A DNA stretch of 64,000 nt from contig NZ_VDDA01000001.1 in NCBI RefSeq assembly GCF_006151805.1, positions 809,794 to 873,793 on the forward strand, read 5' to 3'. How positions within the stretch are numbered: position 1 is the stretch's first letter; every line of letters starts with the position of its first letter. A program made the translations under genes and the position numbers. The DNA comes from Methylobacterium terricola. Lineage in GTDB: Bacteria > Pseudomonadota > Alphaproteobacteria > Rhizobiales > Beijerinckiaceae. Below, one piece after another: positions 52,536 through 61,595 of this stretch. The notes under the pieces were generated by a model, which worked only from the letters and a program-made list of their open reading frames with translations, was not told the origin of the DNA and did no database searches.

Positions 52536-53465
52536 CTAGAAGTTCACCCGGTCGCCGCCCTTCAGGGCCAGGATCTCGCGCGCATCGTCCGGACTGGCCA
52601 CGTCGAGCCCCAGTCCCTCGATGATCTGACGGGCCTTCGTGACCTGCTGGGCATTCGACTCGGCCATCCGGCCGGGACCGATCCACAGCGAATCCTCGAG
52701 CCCGACCCGGACGTTGCCGCCGAGCGCGATCGCCTGGGCGGCGATGGTCATCTGGTTGCGGCCCGCCCCCAGCACCGACCAGCGGTAATCGTCGCCGAAC
52801 AGCCGGTCGGCGGTCCGCTTCATGTGCTGGACGTCCTCCGGGTGCTGGCCGATGCCGCCGAGGATGCCGAACACGCTTTGGACGAAGAACGGCGGCTTGA
52901 TCACGCCGCGATCGGCGAAGTGGGAGAGCGTGTAGAGATGGCCGATATCGTAGCATTCGACCTCGAACCGGGTGCCGTTCTCGGCGCAGGTCGTGAGGAT
53001 GTGCTCGATGTCGGCGAAGGTGTTCTTGAAGATCCGGTCGCGCGAGCCCTCCAGATAGGGCTGCTCCCAGTCGTGCTGGAAGGTCTTGAAGCGCGACAGC
53101 ATCGGGTAGAGGCCGAAATTCATCGACCCCATGTTGAGCGAGGCGACCTCCGGCTTGAAGTGGGCTGCGGGCCCGAGGCGCTCGTCGATGCCCATGGTCG
53201 GGGCGCCGCCGGTGGTGAGGTTCACCACGCAGTTCGAGCGCTGCTTGATCACCTTCAGGAACGGCTCGAAGGCCTCCGGCGACTGGTCGGGCTTGCCGGT
53301 CTTCGGGTCGCGGGCGTGCAGGTGGACGATCGCGGCGCCTGCCTCCGCGGCGCCGATCGCGGCCTCGGCGATCTCGTCCGGCGTCACCGGCAGGTGCGGC
53401 GACATCGAGGGGGTGTGGATCGCCCCGGTGACGGCGCACGTGATGACGACTTTCCGGTTGGCCAT
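52536..53465 (-). CDS. BKACE (DUF849) beta-keto acid cleavage enzyme
   Basis: 309-residue TIM-barrel protein of the BKACE family, whose founding member cleaves 3-keto-5-aminohexanoate with acetyl-CoA. Signatures: VVITCAVTGAIHTPSMSPHL, IVHLHARDPKTGKPD (His-x-His metal motif), LTTGGAPTMG, and GLEDSLWIGPGRMA. BKACE enzymes split beta-keto acids (including dehydrocarnitine) in the presence of acetyl-CoA. It is downstream of, and 17 nt from, the lambda-crystallin-type dehydrogenase gene on the same strand. Probably the dehydrogenase makes the beta-keto acid that it splits. Confidence 0.92.
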   Translation of the reverse strand: MANRKVVITCAVTGAIHTPSMSPHLPVTPDEIAEAAIGAAEAGAAIVHLHARDPKTGKPDQSPEAFEPFLKVIKQRSNCVVNLTTGGAPTMGIDERLGPAAHFKPEVASLNMGSMNFGLYPMLSRFKTFQHDWEQPYLEGSRDRIFKNTFADIEHILTTCAENGTRFEVECYDIGHLYTLSHFADRGVIKPPFFVQSVFGILGGIGQHPEDVQHMKRTADRLFGDDYRWSVLGAGRNQMTIAAQAIALGGNVRVGLEDSLWIGPGRMAESNAQQVTKARQIIEGLGLDVASPDDAREILALKGGDRVNF

Positions 53466-53482
53466 GGACGTTTCCTCTCGGG

Positions 53483-54358
53483 TCAGGACTGGGCGCGCTT
53501 GTGCGCCATCAGCGCGGCGAGGCGCGCGTCGCGGCGGCGGCTGCGCTCCGCCGCCGGGGCGGGATCGGGGCCGCCGTCCCAGGCGGCGACGATGCGGGCG
53601 GCGCTTTCCGGCGACCAGACCGAGGCCGGGGCCGGATCGGCGGCGAGCCGCCCGTAGAAGCCGCCGTAGCGGGCGGCGTAGTCGGCCACGCCGCCGGGCG
53701 CGTTGAGATCGATCGTGGCGAAGGGCCCGAGGAACGACCAGCGCAGGCCCAGGCCCTCGGCGACCGTCCGGTCGAGGTCGGCCGGGCTCACCACGCCCTC
53801 GGCGACGAGCCGGAACGCTTCCGAGAGCAGCGCCCCTTGCAGGCGGTTGAGCACGAAGCCCTCGACCTCGCGATGCACCGTCACCGGCGCCTGGCCGGCG
53901 GCCTCGTAGAGGGCGCGGGCGCGCTCGATCACCGCCGGGTCGGTCCAGGGCGCGCCGCAGAGCTCGACCACCGGCACGAGGTGGGGCGGGTTGACCGGAT
54001 GGCCGACGAGGCAGCGGGCCCGGCCCGCCAGCCCCTCGGTGAACAGCGAGGCGTCGAGCTCGGAAAACAATGCGCGCTTGGCCTCGACCGTCTCGGGGCC
54101 GTTCTCCTGGACGAGGTCGGCCCCCGCCACCGCCTCCGCCAGGGTCGCGCAGGTGCGGATCCGGGCGAGCGCCGCCGGAACATCGGCCACGAGGCCATGG
54201 CCTTCGAGCTGGCGCAGGGCCTCGGCGATGTGGCCCGGCGCGGCGGCCAACGCCTCCGGGTGAAGATCGGTGAGGCGGACGGCAAAGCCCGCCCGTGCGA
54301 AGACCACCGCCCAGGAGCGGCCGATCAGCCCGGATCCGACGATCGCGACGGTCGGCAT
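53483..54358 (-). CDS. L-gulonate 3-dehydrogenase/lambda-crystallin-type 3-hydroxyacid dehydrogenase
   Basis: 291-residue NAD-dependent dehydrogenase of the 3-hydroxyacyl-CoA dehydrogenase superfamily. It closely resembles the L-gulonate 3-dehydrogenase/lambda-crystallin branch: AIVGSGLIGRSWAVVFARAG at the N-terminus, HPVNPPHLVPVVELC with catalytic His, and GFVLNRLQGALLSEAFRLV. Start ATG 54358 follows family length but has no good Shine-Dalgarno; another ATG pair lies 24-27 nt upstream. It is coupled to the BKACE gene 17 nt downstream. Bacterial relatives also oxidise L-carnitine, so the substrate is a 3-hydroxy acid of some kind. Confidence 0.87.
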   Translation of the reverse strand: MPTVAIVGSGLIGRSWAVVFARAGFAVRLTDLHPEALAAAPGHIAEALRQLEGHGLVADVPAALARIRTCATLAEAVAGADLVQENGPETVEAKRALFSELDASLFTEGLAGRARCLVGHPVNPPHLVPVVELCGAPWTDPAVIERARALYEAAGQAPVTVHREVEGFVLNRLQGALLSEAFRLVAEGVVSPADLDRTVAEGLGLRWSFLGPFATIDLNAPGGVADYAARYGGFYGRLAADPAPASVWSPESAARIVAAWDGGPDPAPAAERSRRRDARLAALMAHKRAQS

Positions 54359-54477
54359 GGAAGAGGAATCCGCCGGGCGCATCACGGCGCAGCCGATCGC
54401 CGGTGCGGCGCGGAAGGGGGGCCTGGTCTCATGGTGCGTGTCCTGCCCGGTCTCGCGTCACGGTCGTTGGGGTTGCC

Positions 54478-54493
54478 GTGATCTGTGATCACA
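54478..54493. promoter_or_regulatory. Candidate GntR operator
   Basis: GTGAT-N5-ATCAC (54478-54492) overlapping a perfect palindrome TGTGATCACA (54484-54493) in the divergent region between the dehydrogenase and GntR genes. GT-Nx-AC arms fit FadR-subfamily operators in general form. Confidence 0.45.
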
Positions 54494-54566
54494 CTTAGGC
54501 TCGCACCAAACCGCGCGCCTGTCGAGATGCCGAAGTGGCAAGCGACAGACCTAGCAAGCAGCGGGA

Positions 54567-55274
54567 ATGCGAGGGGAGGCGGCTTTGGGGAGCATCGCCC
54601 GGATCGGCCGCGTGGCGCACGCTACCCTGGGCGCGCAGGCCTACGAATCGTTGCGCGACCTCCTGATCGCCGGCGAGCTGGCGCCGGGGGAGCGGCTGTC
54701 GCTGCGCACCCTCGCCGAGCGGCTCGGCACCTCGGTGATGCCGGCGCGCGAGGCGGTGTCGCGCCTCGTCGCCGACGAGGCGCTGGAGGTGCTGCCGAAC
54801 CGGGCCGTCCGGGTGCCCGTCCTCACCCTCGGCACCTTCCGCGAGCTGACCCGGGTGCGCATCGCCGTCGAGGGTTTCGCGGCGGCGGAAGCCGCGCGGG
54901 CCATGGAGGCCGACGGCCTCGCGGCGATCCATGCCCACGACGCGGCGTTCCGGCGCGAGGTCCTGGCATCCGAGCCCGACCTCGAGCGGGGGATGCGGGC
55001 GAATCGCGACCTGCATTTCGCGGTCTACCGGGCCGCCGGCCTGCCCTCCCTCGTCACGATCATCGAGGGGCTGTGGCTGCGCATCGGCCCGGTGCTCAAT
55101 CTCGACCTGCGCTCCTCGCGCCGCCGCCTCGCCGAGGGCGGGGCGCAGGTGCATCACGCCCGCCTGGTGGCGGCGCTCGCCACCGGCGACGGGGAGGGCG
55201 CGCGTGCGGCACTGGCCGCCGACATCGCCGGCAGCGCCGACTTCATCGAGACCACCGGGCGCCTCGCGCCGTAG
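54567..55274 (+). CDS. GntR-family regulator (FadR/FCD subfamily)
   Basis: 235-residue regulator. N-terminal winged HTH: AQAYESLRDLLIAGELAPGE, then LSLRTLAERLGTSVMPAREA. The FCD effector domain (about residues 90-225) is all-helical with the metal-binding residues around RDLHFAVYRAAG and HARLVAAL. ATG 54567 is possible, but a TTG at 54585 preceded by GGGGAGG may be the true start. Divergent from the dehydrogenase/BKACE operon and in tandem with an SDR gene, so it probably controls all three. Confidence 0.92.
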   Translation: MRGEAALGSIARIGRVAHATLGAQAYESLRDLLIAGELAPGERLSLRTLAERLGTSVMPAREAVSRLVADEALEVLPNRAVRVPVLTLGTFRELTRVRIAVEGFAAAEAARAMEADGLAAIHAHDAAFRREVLASEPDLERGMRANRDLHFAVYRAAGLPSLVTIIEGLWLRIGPVLNLDLRSSRRRLAEGGAQVHHARLVAALATGDGEGARAALAADIAGSADFIETTGRLAP

Positions 55275-55291
55275 GACACGGAGGGAACAGC

Positions 55292-56059
55292 ATGGATATG
55301 GGATTGGGCGGTCTGAAGGTGCTGGTCACCGCGGGGGCCGGCGGCATCGGCCTCGACGTGGCGCAGGCCTTCCGGGAGGAGGGCGCGCGGGTCCATGTCT
55401 GCGACGTCGACCGCGACGCGCTGGCGGTTCTGCCAGCCGGCATCACCGGCACCTATGCCGACGTCGCCTCGCGCGAGGACGTCGCCCGGCTGTTCGCGGA
55501 GGCGGATGCGGCGCTCGGCGGGCTCGATTGCCTGGTCAACAATGCCGGGATCGCCGGGCCGACCGGCCGCGTCGAGGAGATCAACCCGGAGGATTGGGAC
55601 CGCACCCTCGACATCTGCATCACCGGGCAGTTCAACTGCGTGCGCCTGGCGGTGCCGCTGCTCCGGGCGAGCGCCAACCCGTCGATCGTCAACCTGTCCT
55701 CGGTGGCGGGCCGCTTCGGCTTCCCGCTGCGCACGCCCTACGCGGCGGCGAAATGGGCGGTGGTCGGCTTCACCAAGTCGCTGTCGCGGGAGCTCGGGGC
55801 CGACGGCATCCGGGTCAACGCCGTCCTGCCCGGCATCGTCGCCGGCGACCGCCAGCGCCGGGTGCTGGAGGCCAAGGCGCAGCAGCGCGGGATCAGCTAC
55901 GCCGAGATGGAGGCGGCGGCCTTCGCGGCGGCCTCGATCAAGGATTACGTCACCGCCCGCCAGCTCGCCGACCAGATCCTGTTCCTGGCCTCCCACCGGG
56001 GCAAGACCATCTCGGGGCAAGCACTGGCGGTGGACGGCGATCTGCAGATGCTGACATAG
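55292..56059 (+). CDS. Short-chain dehydrogenase/reductase (SDR)
   Basis: 255-residue classical SDR. TAGAGGIGLDVAQAF nucleotide-binding motif, NNAG at about residue 85, catalytic Ser in LSSVAGRFGFP, and the YAAAKWA Tyr-Lys pair. The C-terminal QALAVDGDLQML is characteristic. ATG 55292 has GGAGGG upstream. It follows GntR by 17 nt. Together with the dehydrogenase and BKACE it likely takes part in a small catabolic pathway. Substrate unknown. Confidence 0.92.
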   Translation: MDMGLGGLKVLVTAGAGGIGLDVAQAFREEGARVHVCDVDRDALAVLPAGITGTYADVASREDVARLFAEADAALGGLDCLVNNAGIAGPTGRVEEINPEDWDRTLDICITGQFNCVRLAVPLLRASANPSIVNLSSVAGRFGFPLRTPYAAAKWAVVGFTKSLSRELGADGIRVNAVLPGIVAGDRQRRVLEAKAQQRGISYAEMEAAAFAAASIKDYVTARQLADQILFLASHRGKTISGQALAVDGDLQMLT

Positions 56060-56104
56060 GCCGAACCTCGTTCGTTCGACGCAGGGATTGCCGCCCTCCA
56101 CGGC

Positions 56105-56134
56105 GTCCCGGGGCCGCGCCGCGGAACCCGGGAT
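56105..56134. repeat. REP-like palindrome, copy 4
   Basis: Arms GTCCCGGG / CCCGGGAT around a CCGC/GCGG core. Lies between the convergent SDR gene and a small membrane protein gene. Same family as copies at 4927, 8563 and 17153. Confidence 0.75.
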
Positions 56135-56190
56135 GGCGCCCGGGGGGGGCGGTCAGGGCCGGTTCGACAAAGCCAGGCCGAGCCCTGCTG

Positions 56191-56340
56191 TCACGGCAGC
56201 CATCGCGCCAGGAACCCGCCCACCGCCACGGCGAACACCGCCCACGGCCCGAGCACCAGCCAGATCGGGTGCGGCCCGGCCTCGTCCCTGCTCTTCACGT
56301 CGTTCAGGATCATCGCGGCCCCCGCCGATTCGTCGCTCAC
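56191..56340 (-). CDS. Small single-TM protein downstream of rarD
   Basis: 49-residue protein starting with GTG at 56340, with GGAG 9 nt upstream. Its polar N-terminus (SDESAGAAMILNDVKSRDEA) is followed by one membrane helix (IWLVLGPWAVFAVAVGGFLA). It lies 57 nt after the rarD stop on the same strand and may be co-transcribed. No family recognised. Composition and Shine-Dalgarno favour a true gene. Confidence 0.55.
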   Translation of the reverse strand: MSDESAGAAMILNDVKSRDEAGPHPIWLVLGPWAVFAVAVGGFLARWLP

Positions 56341-56397
56341 GACAGGAAGCTCCGCGATTATGGTTGGACGGGGGAAGCTTGGCCGCTGGAGCTTGCG

Positions 56398-57264
56398 TCA
56401 GGCTGGATTGCCGCCGCTCGCCCGGCGGCGCGGCCGTGCCGCGTCGAGGGCGTAGAGCGCCAGCCCGGCCCAGATCAGCCCGAAGACCAGGGCCCGGGAC
56501 GGCGGCAACGCCTCGCCGTAGACCAGCACGCTCAGGCCCATCAGGCAGGACGGGGCGATGTACTGCATCAGGCCGATCGTCGAGAGCTTGAGGCGGGCGG
56601 CCGCGGCGGCGAACCACATCAGCGGCACCGCGGTGGTGATGCCGGTGAGGATCAGGAGCAGCCATTGCCCGGCCCCCTGCCCGGGCGGGGCCGGGGCGAC
56701 CGCGAGGTAGGCCAGCGCCAGCGGCAGCAGCGCGAAGGTCTCGGCGCCGAGACCCAGGATCGGGTCGATCGGCACCAGCTTGCGGATCAGGCCATAGACC
56801 GCGAAGCTGAGCGCCAGCGCCAGCGCGATCCACGGCAGGCTGCCGGCCGCCGCCACCGCCGCGGCGACCCCGAGGGCGGCCAGCGCCACCGCGGCGAGCT
56901 GCATCGGCCGCAGGGTCTCGCGCAAGACCAGGGCGCCGAGCGCCACGTTGACGAGCGGGTTGATGAAGTAGCCGAGGCTCGCGTCGAGCATCCGCCCGTT
57001 CTGCACCGCCCACAGGTACAGCGACCAGTTGCCGGCGATGATCAGGGCGGAGAGCAGCAGGACGGCGTGGCGGCGCTGGAGCGTCATGCGCGGCCCGCGG
57101 CGCAGCAGGCGCAGGCCAGCGAGCAGCAGGGCGATGAACAGGCTCGACCAGACGATGCGATGGGCGAGGATGCCCCAGGCCGGCACCCCGTCGAGCAGGC
57201 GGAAATGCACCGGGACGACGAGGCCCCAGCTCAGGAAGGCGCCGAGCGCGTAGATCAGACCCAC
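56398..57264 (-). CDS. rarD: RarD-type EamA/DMT permease
   Basis: 288-residue protein with ten predicted membrane segments of the drug/metabolite transporter superfamily (E. coli RarD is 296). GLIYALGAFLSWGLVVPVHF at the N-terminus, NWSLYLWAVQNGRMLDASLG in the middle and STIGLMQYIAPSCLMGLSVL near the C-terminus are RarD hallmarks. GTG start at 57264 preceded by GGGGGA, which is partly inside a 9-bp hairpin at 57274-57297. The longer frame upstream is not conserved. Transported substrate unknown. Confidence 0.9.
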   Translation of the reverse strand: MGLIYALGAFLSWGLVVPVHFRLLDGVPAWGILAHRIVWSSLFIALLLAGLRLLRRGPRMTLQRRHAVLLLSALIIAGNWSLYLWAVQNGRMLDASLGYFINPLVNVALGALVLRETLRPMQLAAVALAALGVAAAVAAAGSLPWIALALALSFAVYGLIRKLVPIDPILGLGAETFALLPLALAYLAVAPAPPGQGAGQWLLLILTGITTAVPLMWFAAAAARLKLSTIGLMQYIAPSCLMGLSVLVYGEALPPSRALVFGLIWAGLALYALDAARPRRRASGGNPA

Positions 57265-57273
57265 GGATGTTTC

Positions 57274-57297
57274 CCCCGGGCGGCTTGGCGCCCGGGG
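57274..57297 (-). promoter_or_regulatory. RBS-sequestering hairpin upstream of rarD
   Basis: In the transcript, CCCCGGGCG pairs with CGCCCGGGG (9 bp, 6-nt loop). Four of the five Gs of the ribosome binding site GGGGGA lie in the 3' arm, with 7 nt to GTG. Alternatively a terminator for the upstream gene. Confidence 0.5.
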
Positions 57298-57334
57298 TTC
57301 TTGTGCCGCAGGCACTTGGGCCCGGCTACGTTCC

Positions 57335-57352
57335 GGGACGGGGGGCCGTCCC
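57335..57352 (-). terminator. Hairpin downstream of the dehalogenase-like gene
   Basis: 7-bp stem GGGACGG / CCGTCCC with a 4-nt loop, 38 nt after the stop at 57391. No T-run. Confidence 0.4.
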
Positions 57353-57390
57353 CCGCCCGGCGCGGATCTCCCCAAGGTCAGGCGATCCGG

Positions 57391-58299
57391 TCAGGCCCGG
57401 AAGAACCGCTCCAGGATGGCGAGCGTCGCCTGCGGGTTCTCCTCGGCGACGAAATGGCCCGACGGGACGATCTCGAAGACCGTGCCGTCCGGCGCGAAGG
57501 TGCCGGTCCAGGCCTGCCGCACCGGGTCGATGCCGTTCTTGCCGACGAAGCGGTCGGCGACCAGCACCAGGACCGGGCCGGCGAGGCGGCGCCCTTCGGC
57601 GATGTCGGCCTCGTCGGCGGCCCGGTCGGGCCCGGCCCCGGCGCGGTAATCCTCGCAGCTCGCGTGGATGCGCTCGGGCACGTTCCAGCTCTGGCGGTAG
57701 AGGTCGAGGGCGCCGGGGGAGAAGGCGTCGAGGCTGCCGTCGCCGGTCCAGAGCCGCAGAAGCTCCTCGTAATAGGGGATCGGCGCCCGGCCGATCTCCT
57801 GCTCGGGGACGGGCGCCGGTTGCGCCAGGAACCGCCAATGCGGGTAGGCCCCGGGCTCGGATTCCATCGTCCGCCATTGCGAGACCGTGGGCACGATGTC
57901 GAGGAGGGCGAGCCGGTCGATCCGGCCCGGCTCGTCGAGGGCGAGGCGGTAGCCGACCCGGGCGCCGCGGTCATGGCCGATCAGGCCGAAGCGGACATGG
58001 CCCAGCCGCTCCATCACGGCGACCACCTCGCGGCCCATCTGCCGCTTCGCATAGGCCTCGTGGCCGGCATCCCCGGCGGGCGCCGCCGACCAGCCGTAGC
58101 CCTTGAGGTCGAGGCAGATCACCCGATGCGTGCGGGCGAGCGCCGGGGCGATCCGGTGCCAGCAGGCATGGGTCTGGGGAAAGCCGTGCAGCAGCACCAG
58201 CGGCGGCGCCTCCTCGCGGCCGCCGGCCCGGGCGAAGAAGCGCCCCTCGGCCGTGTCGATCCAGTGAGAGGTGAAGCCGGGAAACAGGTCGGCGGGCAT
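57391..58299 (-). CDS. Alpha/beta hydrolase, fluoroacetate dehalogenase-like
   Basis: 302-residue alpha/beta hydrolase most similar to haloacetate/fluoroacetate dehalogenases. Residues corresponding to the known fluoroacetate dehalogenase active site are all present: nucleophile Asp110, Arg111 and Arg114 (GHDRGAR), Asp134 (LDIVPT), His154-Trp155 (HWRFLAQPAP), Tyr218 (CEDYRAG) and catalytic His282 (SGHF). These are the carboxylate-binding and halide-stabilising residues. Start ATG 58299. It lies 69 nt downstream of purD on the same strand, probably by chance. Activity on C-F bonds cannot be proved from sequence; chloroacetate or epoxide activity is also possible. Confidence 0.87.
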   Translation of the reverse strand: MPADLFPGFTSHWIDTAEGRFFARAGGREEAPPLVLLHGFPQTHACWHRIAPALARTHRVICLDLKGYGWSAAPAGDAGHEAYAKRQMGREVVAVMERLGHVRFGLIGHDRGARVGYRLALDEPGRIDRLALLDIVPTVSQWRTMESEPGAYPHWRFLAQPAPVPEQEIGRAPIPYYEELLRLWTGDGSLDAFSPGALDLYRQSWNVPERIHASCEDYRAGAGPDRAADEADIAEGRRLAGPVLVLVADRFVGKNGIDPVRQAWTGTFAPDGTVFEIVPSGHFVAEENPQATLAILERFFRA

Positions 58300-58368
58300 C
58301 GGGCGCTCCCCACGGTCTTCTCAAAGCGTGCTGTCAGGGCGGACCCCCGGGTAACGCGCCAATACCGC

Positions 58369-59658
58369 TCAGGTCTCCCGCGCCACCGCGCGCCAGCCGA
58401 TGTCGCGGCGGCAGAAGCCCTCCGGCCAGTCGATCCGGTCGAGGGCGGCATAGGCCTTGGCTTGCGCCTCACGCACGTCGCGCCCGAGCGCCGTCACCGC
58501 CAGCACCCGGCCGCCATCGGCGACGAGCCGCGCGCCGTCGCGCTTGGTGCCGGCCTGGAACACCAGGGCGCCGGCAGCCTCGGCCGCCGCGAGGTCGCGG
58601 ATCTCCGAGCCCTTGGCGACGGTGCCGGGATAACCGGGAGCCGCCATGATGACCGTCAGCGCCACCTCGTCGCGCCACTCCGGCGCCAAGCCCGACAGAT
58701 CGCCGTCGGCGGCGGCTTCGAGCAGCGGCACGAGGTCGGAGACGAGGCGCGGCATCAGCACCTCGCATTCGGGGTCGCCGAAGCGGGTGTTGTACTCGAT
58801 CAGCATCGGGCCCTCGGCCGTCAGCATCAGGCCGGCATAGAGGATGCCGGAGAACGGCGTGCCCCGCGCCCGCATCCCGTCGAGGGTCGGGCGAATGATC
58901 CGCTCCATCACCTCGGACTCGAGCGCGGGCGTCAGGACGGGAGCGGGGGAATAGGCGCCCATGCCGCCGGTATTCGGCCCCTTGTCGCCGTCATGGACGC
59001 GCTTGTGGTCCTGGGCGGTACCGAGCAGCACGGCGCGCGTGCCGTCGCAGAGGGCGAACAGGCTCGCCTCCTCGCCGATCATGCAGTCCTCGATCACCAC
59101 CTCGGCGCCGGCGGCCCCGAGCCCGCCGCCGAGCATGCTCTCGACCGCGGCCTCGGCCTGGTCCAGGGTCTCGGCCACCACCACGCCCTTGCCGGCGGCG
59201 AGCCCGTCGGCCTTGACCACGACCGGAATGCTGCCGGCGCGGAGATGCGCCAGCGCCGGAGCGACCTCGCGGAAGCGCGCGAAGCCGGCGGTCGGGATCG
59301 AGAACTCCCGGCACAGCTCCTTGGTGAAGGCCTTCGACCCTTCGAGCTGCGCGGCCGCGGCGTTCGGCCCGAAAGCCCGGATGCCGGCCTCGGTGAGGGC
59401 GTCGACGAGGCCCGCCACCAGCGGCGCCTCGGGGCCGACCACCACGAAATCCACTCCCTCGCGCCGGCAGGCGGCGATCACCGCCGCGTGGTCGGTCACG
59501 TCGAGGGCGAGGTTGGTGCCGTGGGCGGCGGTGCCGGGATTGCCGGGGGCGATCAGCAGGCGGCGGCAGCGCGGGCTCTGGGACAGCTTCCAGGCGAGCG
59601 CGTGCTCGCGCCCGCCGGAGCCGATCAGCAAGAGGGTGAGGGGGTGCTGGTCGCGCAT
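58369..59658 (-). CDS. purD: Phosphoribosylamine-glycine ligase
   Basis: 429-residue ATP-grasp enzyme of purine biosynthesis. N-terminal [16 protein letters not shown] and GNPGTA, ATP-grasp motifs [34 protein letters not shown], and the signature [14 protein letters not shown]. Length is typical (E. coli 429). Start ATG 59658; the longer frame upstream is not conserved. Divergent from xseA with a 154-nt gap. No purine-operon neighbours; single-gene location is common. Confidence 0.97.
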   Translation of the reverse strand: MRDQHPLTLLLIGSGGREHALAWKLSQSPRCRRLLIAPGNPGTAAHGTNLALDVTDHAAVIAACRREGVDFVVVGPEAPLVAGLVDALTEAGIRAFGPNAAAAQLEGSKAFTKELCREFSIPTAGFARFREVAPALAHLRAGSIPVVVKADGLAAGKGVVVAETLDQAEAAVESMLGGGLGAAGAEVVIEDCMIGEEASLFALCDGTRAVLLGTAQDHKRVHDGDKGPNTGGMGAYSPAPVLTPALESEVMERIIRPTLDGMRARGTPFSGILYAGLMLTAEGPMLIEYNTRFGDPECEVLMPRLVSDLVPLLEAAADGDLSGLAPEWRDEVALTVIMAAPGYPGTVAKGSEIRDLAAAEAAGALVFQAGTKRDGARLVADGGRVLAVTALGRDVREAQAKAYAALDRIDWPEGFCRRDIGWRAVARET

Positions 59659-59812
59659 CGCCGGTTCCGGAAACGGTGGATCTGTCTCGCGCGACGGTTT
59701 ACGGGCGCCGGCCGTCCGCAGCAACCGGGACTGATGCGCGGGGGCCACGGCCTGCCGCAAGGCTGGGGACCGCCCTTCCGCGGCCGGGCCCGAGCCGGTA
59801 GCGTCGCGCGCG

Positions 59813-61375
59813 ATGTCGGCCTCCGCTCTCTCAACCCCGATCGCCAACGTGCCCGAATGGTCGGTCACCGAACTGGCGACCGCCCTCAAGCGCACCCTCG
59901 AGGATGCGTTCGGGCATGTGCGCCTCAAGGGCGAGATCTCGGGCTATCGCGGCCCGCACGGCTCCGGCCACGCCTATTTCAGCCTGAAGGACGGCGGCGC
60001 CAAGATCGACGCCGTGATCTGGAAGGGCACGATGCTGCGGCTGCGCCACAAGCCCAAGGAGGGGCTCGAGGTCGTGGTCACCGGGCGGATCACCACCTAT
60101 CCGGGCAAGTCCGCCTACCAGATCGTGGTCGATTCGCTCGAACCCGCCGGGGCCGGCGCCTGGATGGCGCTCCTGGAGGAGCGCCGGCGCGTGCTGGCCG
60201 CCGAAGGCCTGTTCGACGCCGCCCGCAAGCGGCCGGTGCCGTACTTGCCGCTCGTCGTCGGCGTCGTCACCTCGCCGACCGGGGCGGTGATTCGCGACAT
60301 CCTGCACCGTCTCGCCGACCGGTTCCCGCGTCCCGTCCTGGTCTGGCCGGTGCGGGTGCAGGGGGAGGGCGCGGCCGAGGAGATCGCGGCGGCGATCCAC
60401 GGCTTCAACGCGCTCGAGCCCGGCGGCGCGATCCCGCGGCCGGACGTGCTGATCGTCGCCCGCGGCGGCGGCTCGATCGAGGATCTGTGGTGCTTCAACG
60501 AGGAGATCGTGGTCCGCGCCGCCGCGGCGAGCGTGATCCCGCTGATCTCCGCCGTCGGCCACGAGACCGACGTCACCCTGATCGACCACGCCGCCGACCG
60601 GCGCGCGCCGACCCCGACCGGCGCGGCCGAGATGGCGGTGCCGGTGCTGCACGAGTTGCTGGCCGACCTCGATTCCCTGAGCCGGCGCCATGCCGGCGCG
60701 CTCTCGCGCCTCGTCGAGCAGCGCCGGGGTGAGCTGCGCGGCCTCGCCCGCGCCCTGCCGGGGCCTGAGGCGCTGCTGGCCCAGAAGCGCCAGCGCCTCG
60801 ACCTCGCGGAAGCCCGCCTGGCGCCTGCGCTCGCCGCCAATGCCCGCGATGCGCAAAGCCGCCTCAACCGGGCACTCCAGGGGCTCGCCCGCAACCCGCC
60901 CTCCCTGCGGCTGGCGCGGGCCCGCGAGCGCCTGGCGGCGATCGACCACCGCCCGCGTCACGCCCTGGAGCGGGTGCTGGCGGTGCAGGGCGAGCGGCTG
61001 AGCGGCGTGTCGCGCCGGCTCGACCGGGCGCCGGGTCAGGGGTTGGAGCGCCTGGCCGCGCGCCTGTCGCGGGCGACCGCCCTGTTTTCCAGCCTCAACT
61101 ACCGCTCGGTGCTGGCCCGCGGCTACGCGCTGGTGCTCGACGGCTCGGGCAAGCCGGTCGGCTCGGCGGAGGCGGCGCGGGCCGCCGGCCGGCTGACGGT
61201 CGAGTTCGCGGACGGACGGGTGGCGGCCTCCGTCGATGGCGCGGCCGCGCCCGAGACGCCGCCCGAGCCGGCCCGGCCGGCGCCGCGCCGGGCGGCGAAG
61301 CGCAAGGAGCCGGGGGCGGAGACGAAAAAGGCGCCCGTGGCGGGCGCCGTGCAGGGATCGCTGTTCGAGAGCTGA
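59813..61375 (+). CDS. xseA: Exodeoxyribonuclease VII large subunit
   Basis: 520-residue subunit of the single-strand-specific exonuclease VII. The N-terminal OB-fold (about residues 15-110, [37 protein letters not shown]) is followed by the catalytic core with [29 protein letters not shown] and [20 protein letters not shown]. Then comes a long helical region and a Pro/Ala/Lys-rich C-terminal tail, as usual in alphaproteobacteria. Function is in mismatch repair and DNA damage clean-up with XseB, whose gene is not in this window. Followed by a long palindromic repeat. Confidence 0.96.
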   Translation: MSASALSTPIANVPEWSVTELATALKRTLEDAFGHVRLKGEISGYRGPHGSGHAYFSLKDGGAKIDAVIWKGTMLRLRHKPKEGLEVVVTGRITTYPGKSAYQIVVDSLEPAGAGAWMALLEERRRVLAAEGLFDAARKRPVPYLPLVVGVVTSPTGAVIRDILHRLADRFPRPVLVWPVRVQGEGAAEEIAAAIHGFNALEPGGAIPRPDVLIVARGGGSIEDLWCFNEEIVVRAAAASVIPLISAVGHETDVTLIDHAADRRAPTPTGAAEMAVPVLHELLADLDSLSRRHAGALSRLVEQRRGELRGLARALPGPEALLAQKRQRLDLAEARLAPALAANARDAQSRLNRALQGLARNPPSLRLARARERLAAIDHRPRHALERVLAVQGERLSGVSRRLDRAPGQGLERLAARLSRATALFSSLNYRSVLARGYALVLDGSGKPVGSAEAARAAGRLTVEFADGRVAASVDGAAAPETPPEPARPAPRRAAKRKEPGAETKKAPVAGAVQGSLFES

Positions 61376-61399
61376 CCGGCTTCAAAAGCTGGCACCCCG

Positions 61400-61557
61400 A
61401 ACCCTCCCCCCTCTGCGGGGGAGGGTGGCGCGGGAGAGGGGCAGCGCGACGGTGCCAGGTATGGCGCCCCCGGAGCGCTCGCGACCTCCTCGGAAGCGGC
61501 GTCCCCTGTCCCGGCTCGCTCCGATCGCCACCCTCCCCCGCAGAGGGGGGGAGGGTT
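61400..61557. repeat. Long palindromic repeat element, copy C
   Basis: 158 nt. Ends AACCCTCCCCCCTCTGCGGG (from 61400) and GCAGAGGGGGGGAGGGTT (to 61557) are inverted. Shares the GGGAGAGGGGCAGCGCGACG block with copies A and B. It lies between convergent xseA (stop 61375) and trcR (stop 61596). Confidence 0.8.
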
Positions 61558-61595
61558 CATGCGCGCGGCCGCGGCGATCGTCTCGAGCTGGCTCC

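Noticed and set aside
54931..60732. Very long open plus-strand frame of about 1933 codons
   Set aside because: It runs across SDR, rarD, the dehalogenase, purD and xseA in other frames, with Arg/Ala/Gly-rich nonsense composition. It is an artefact of high GC content.
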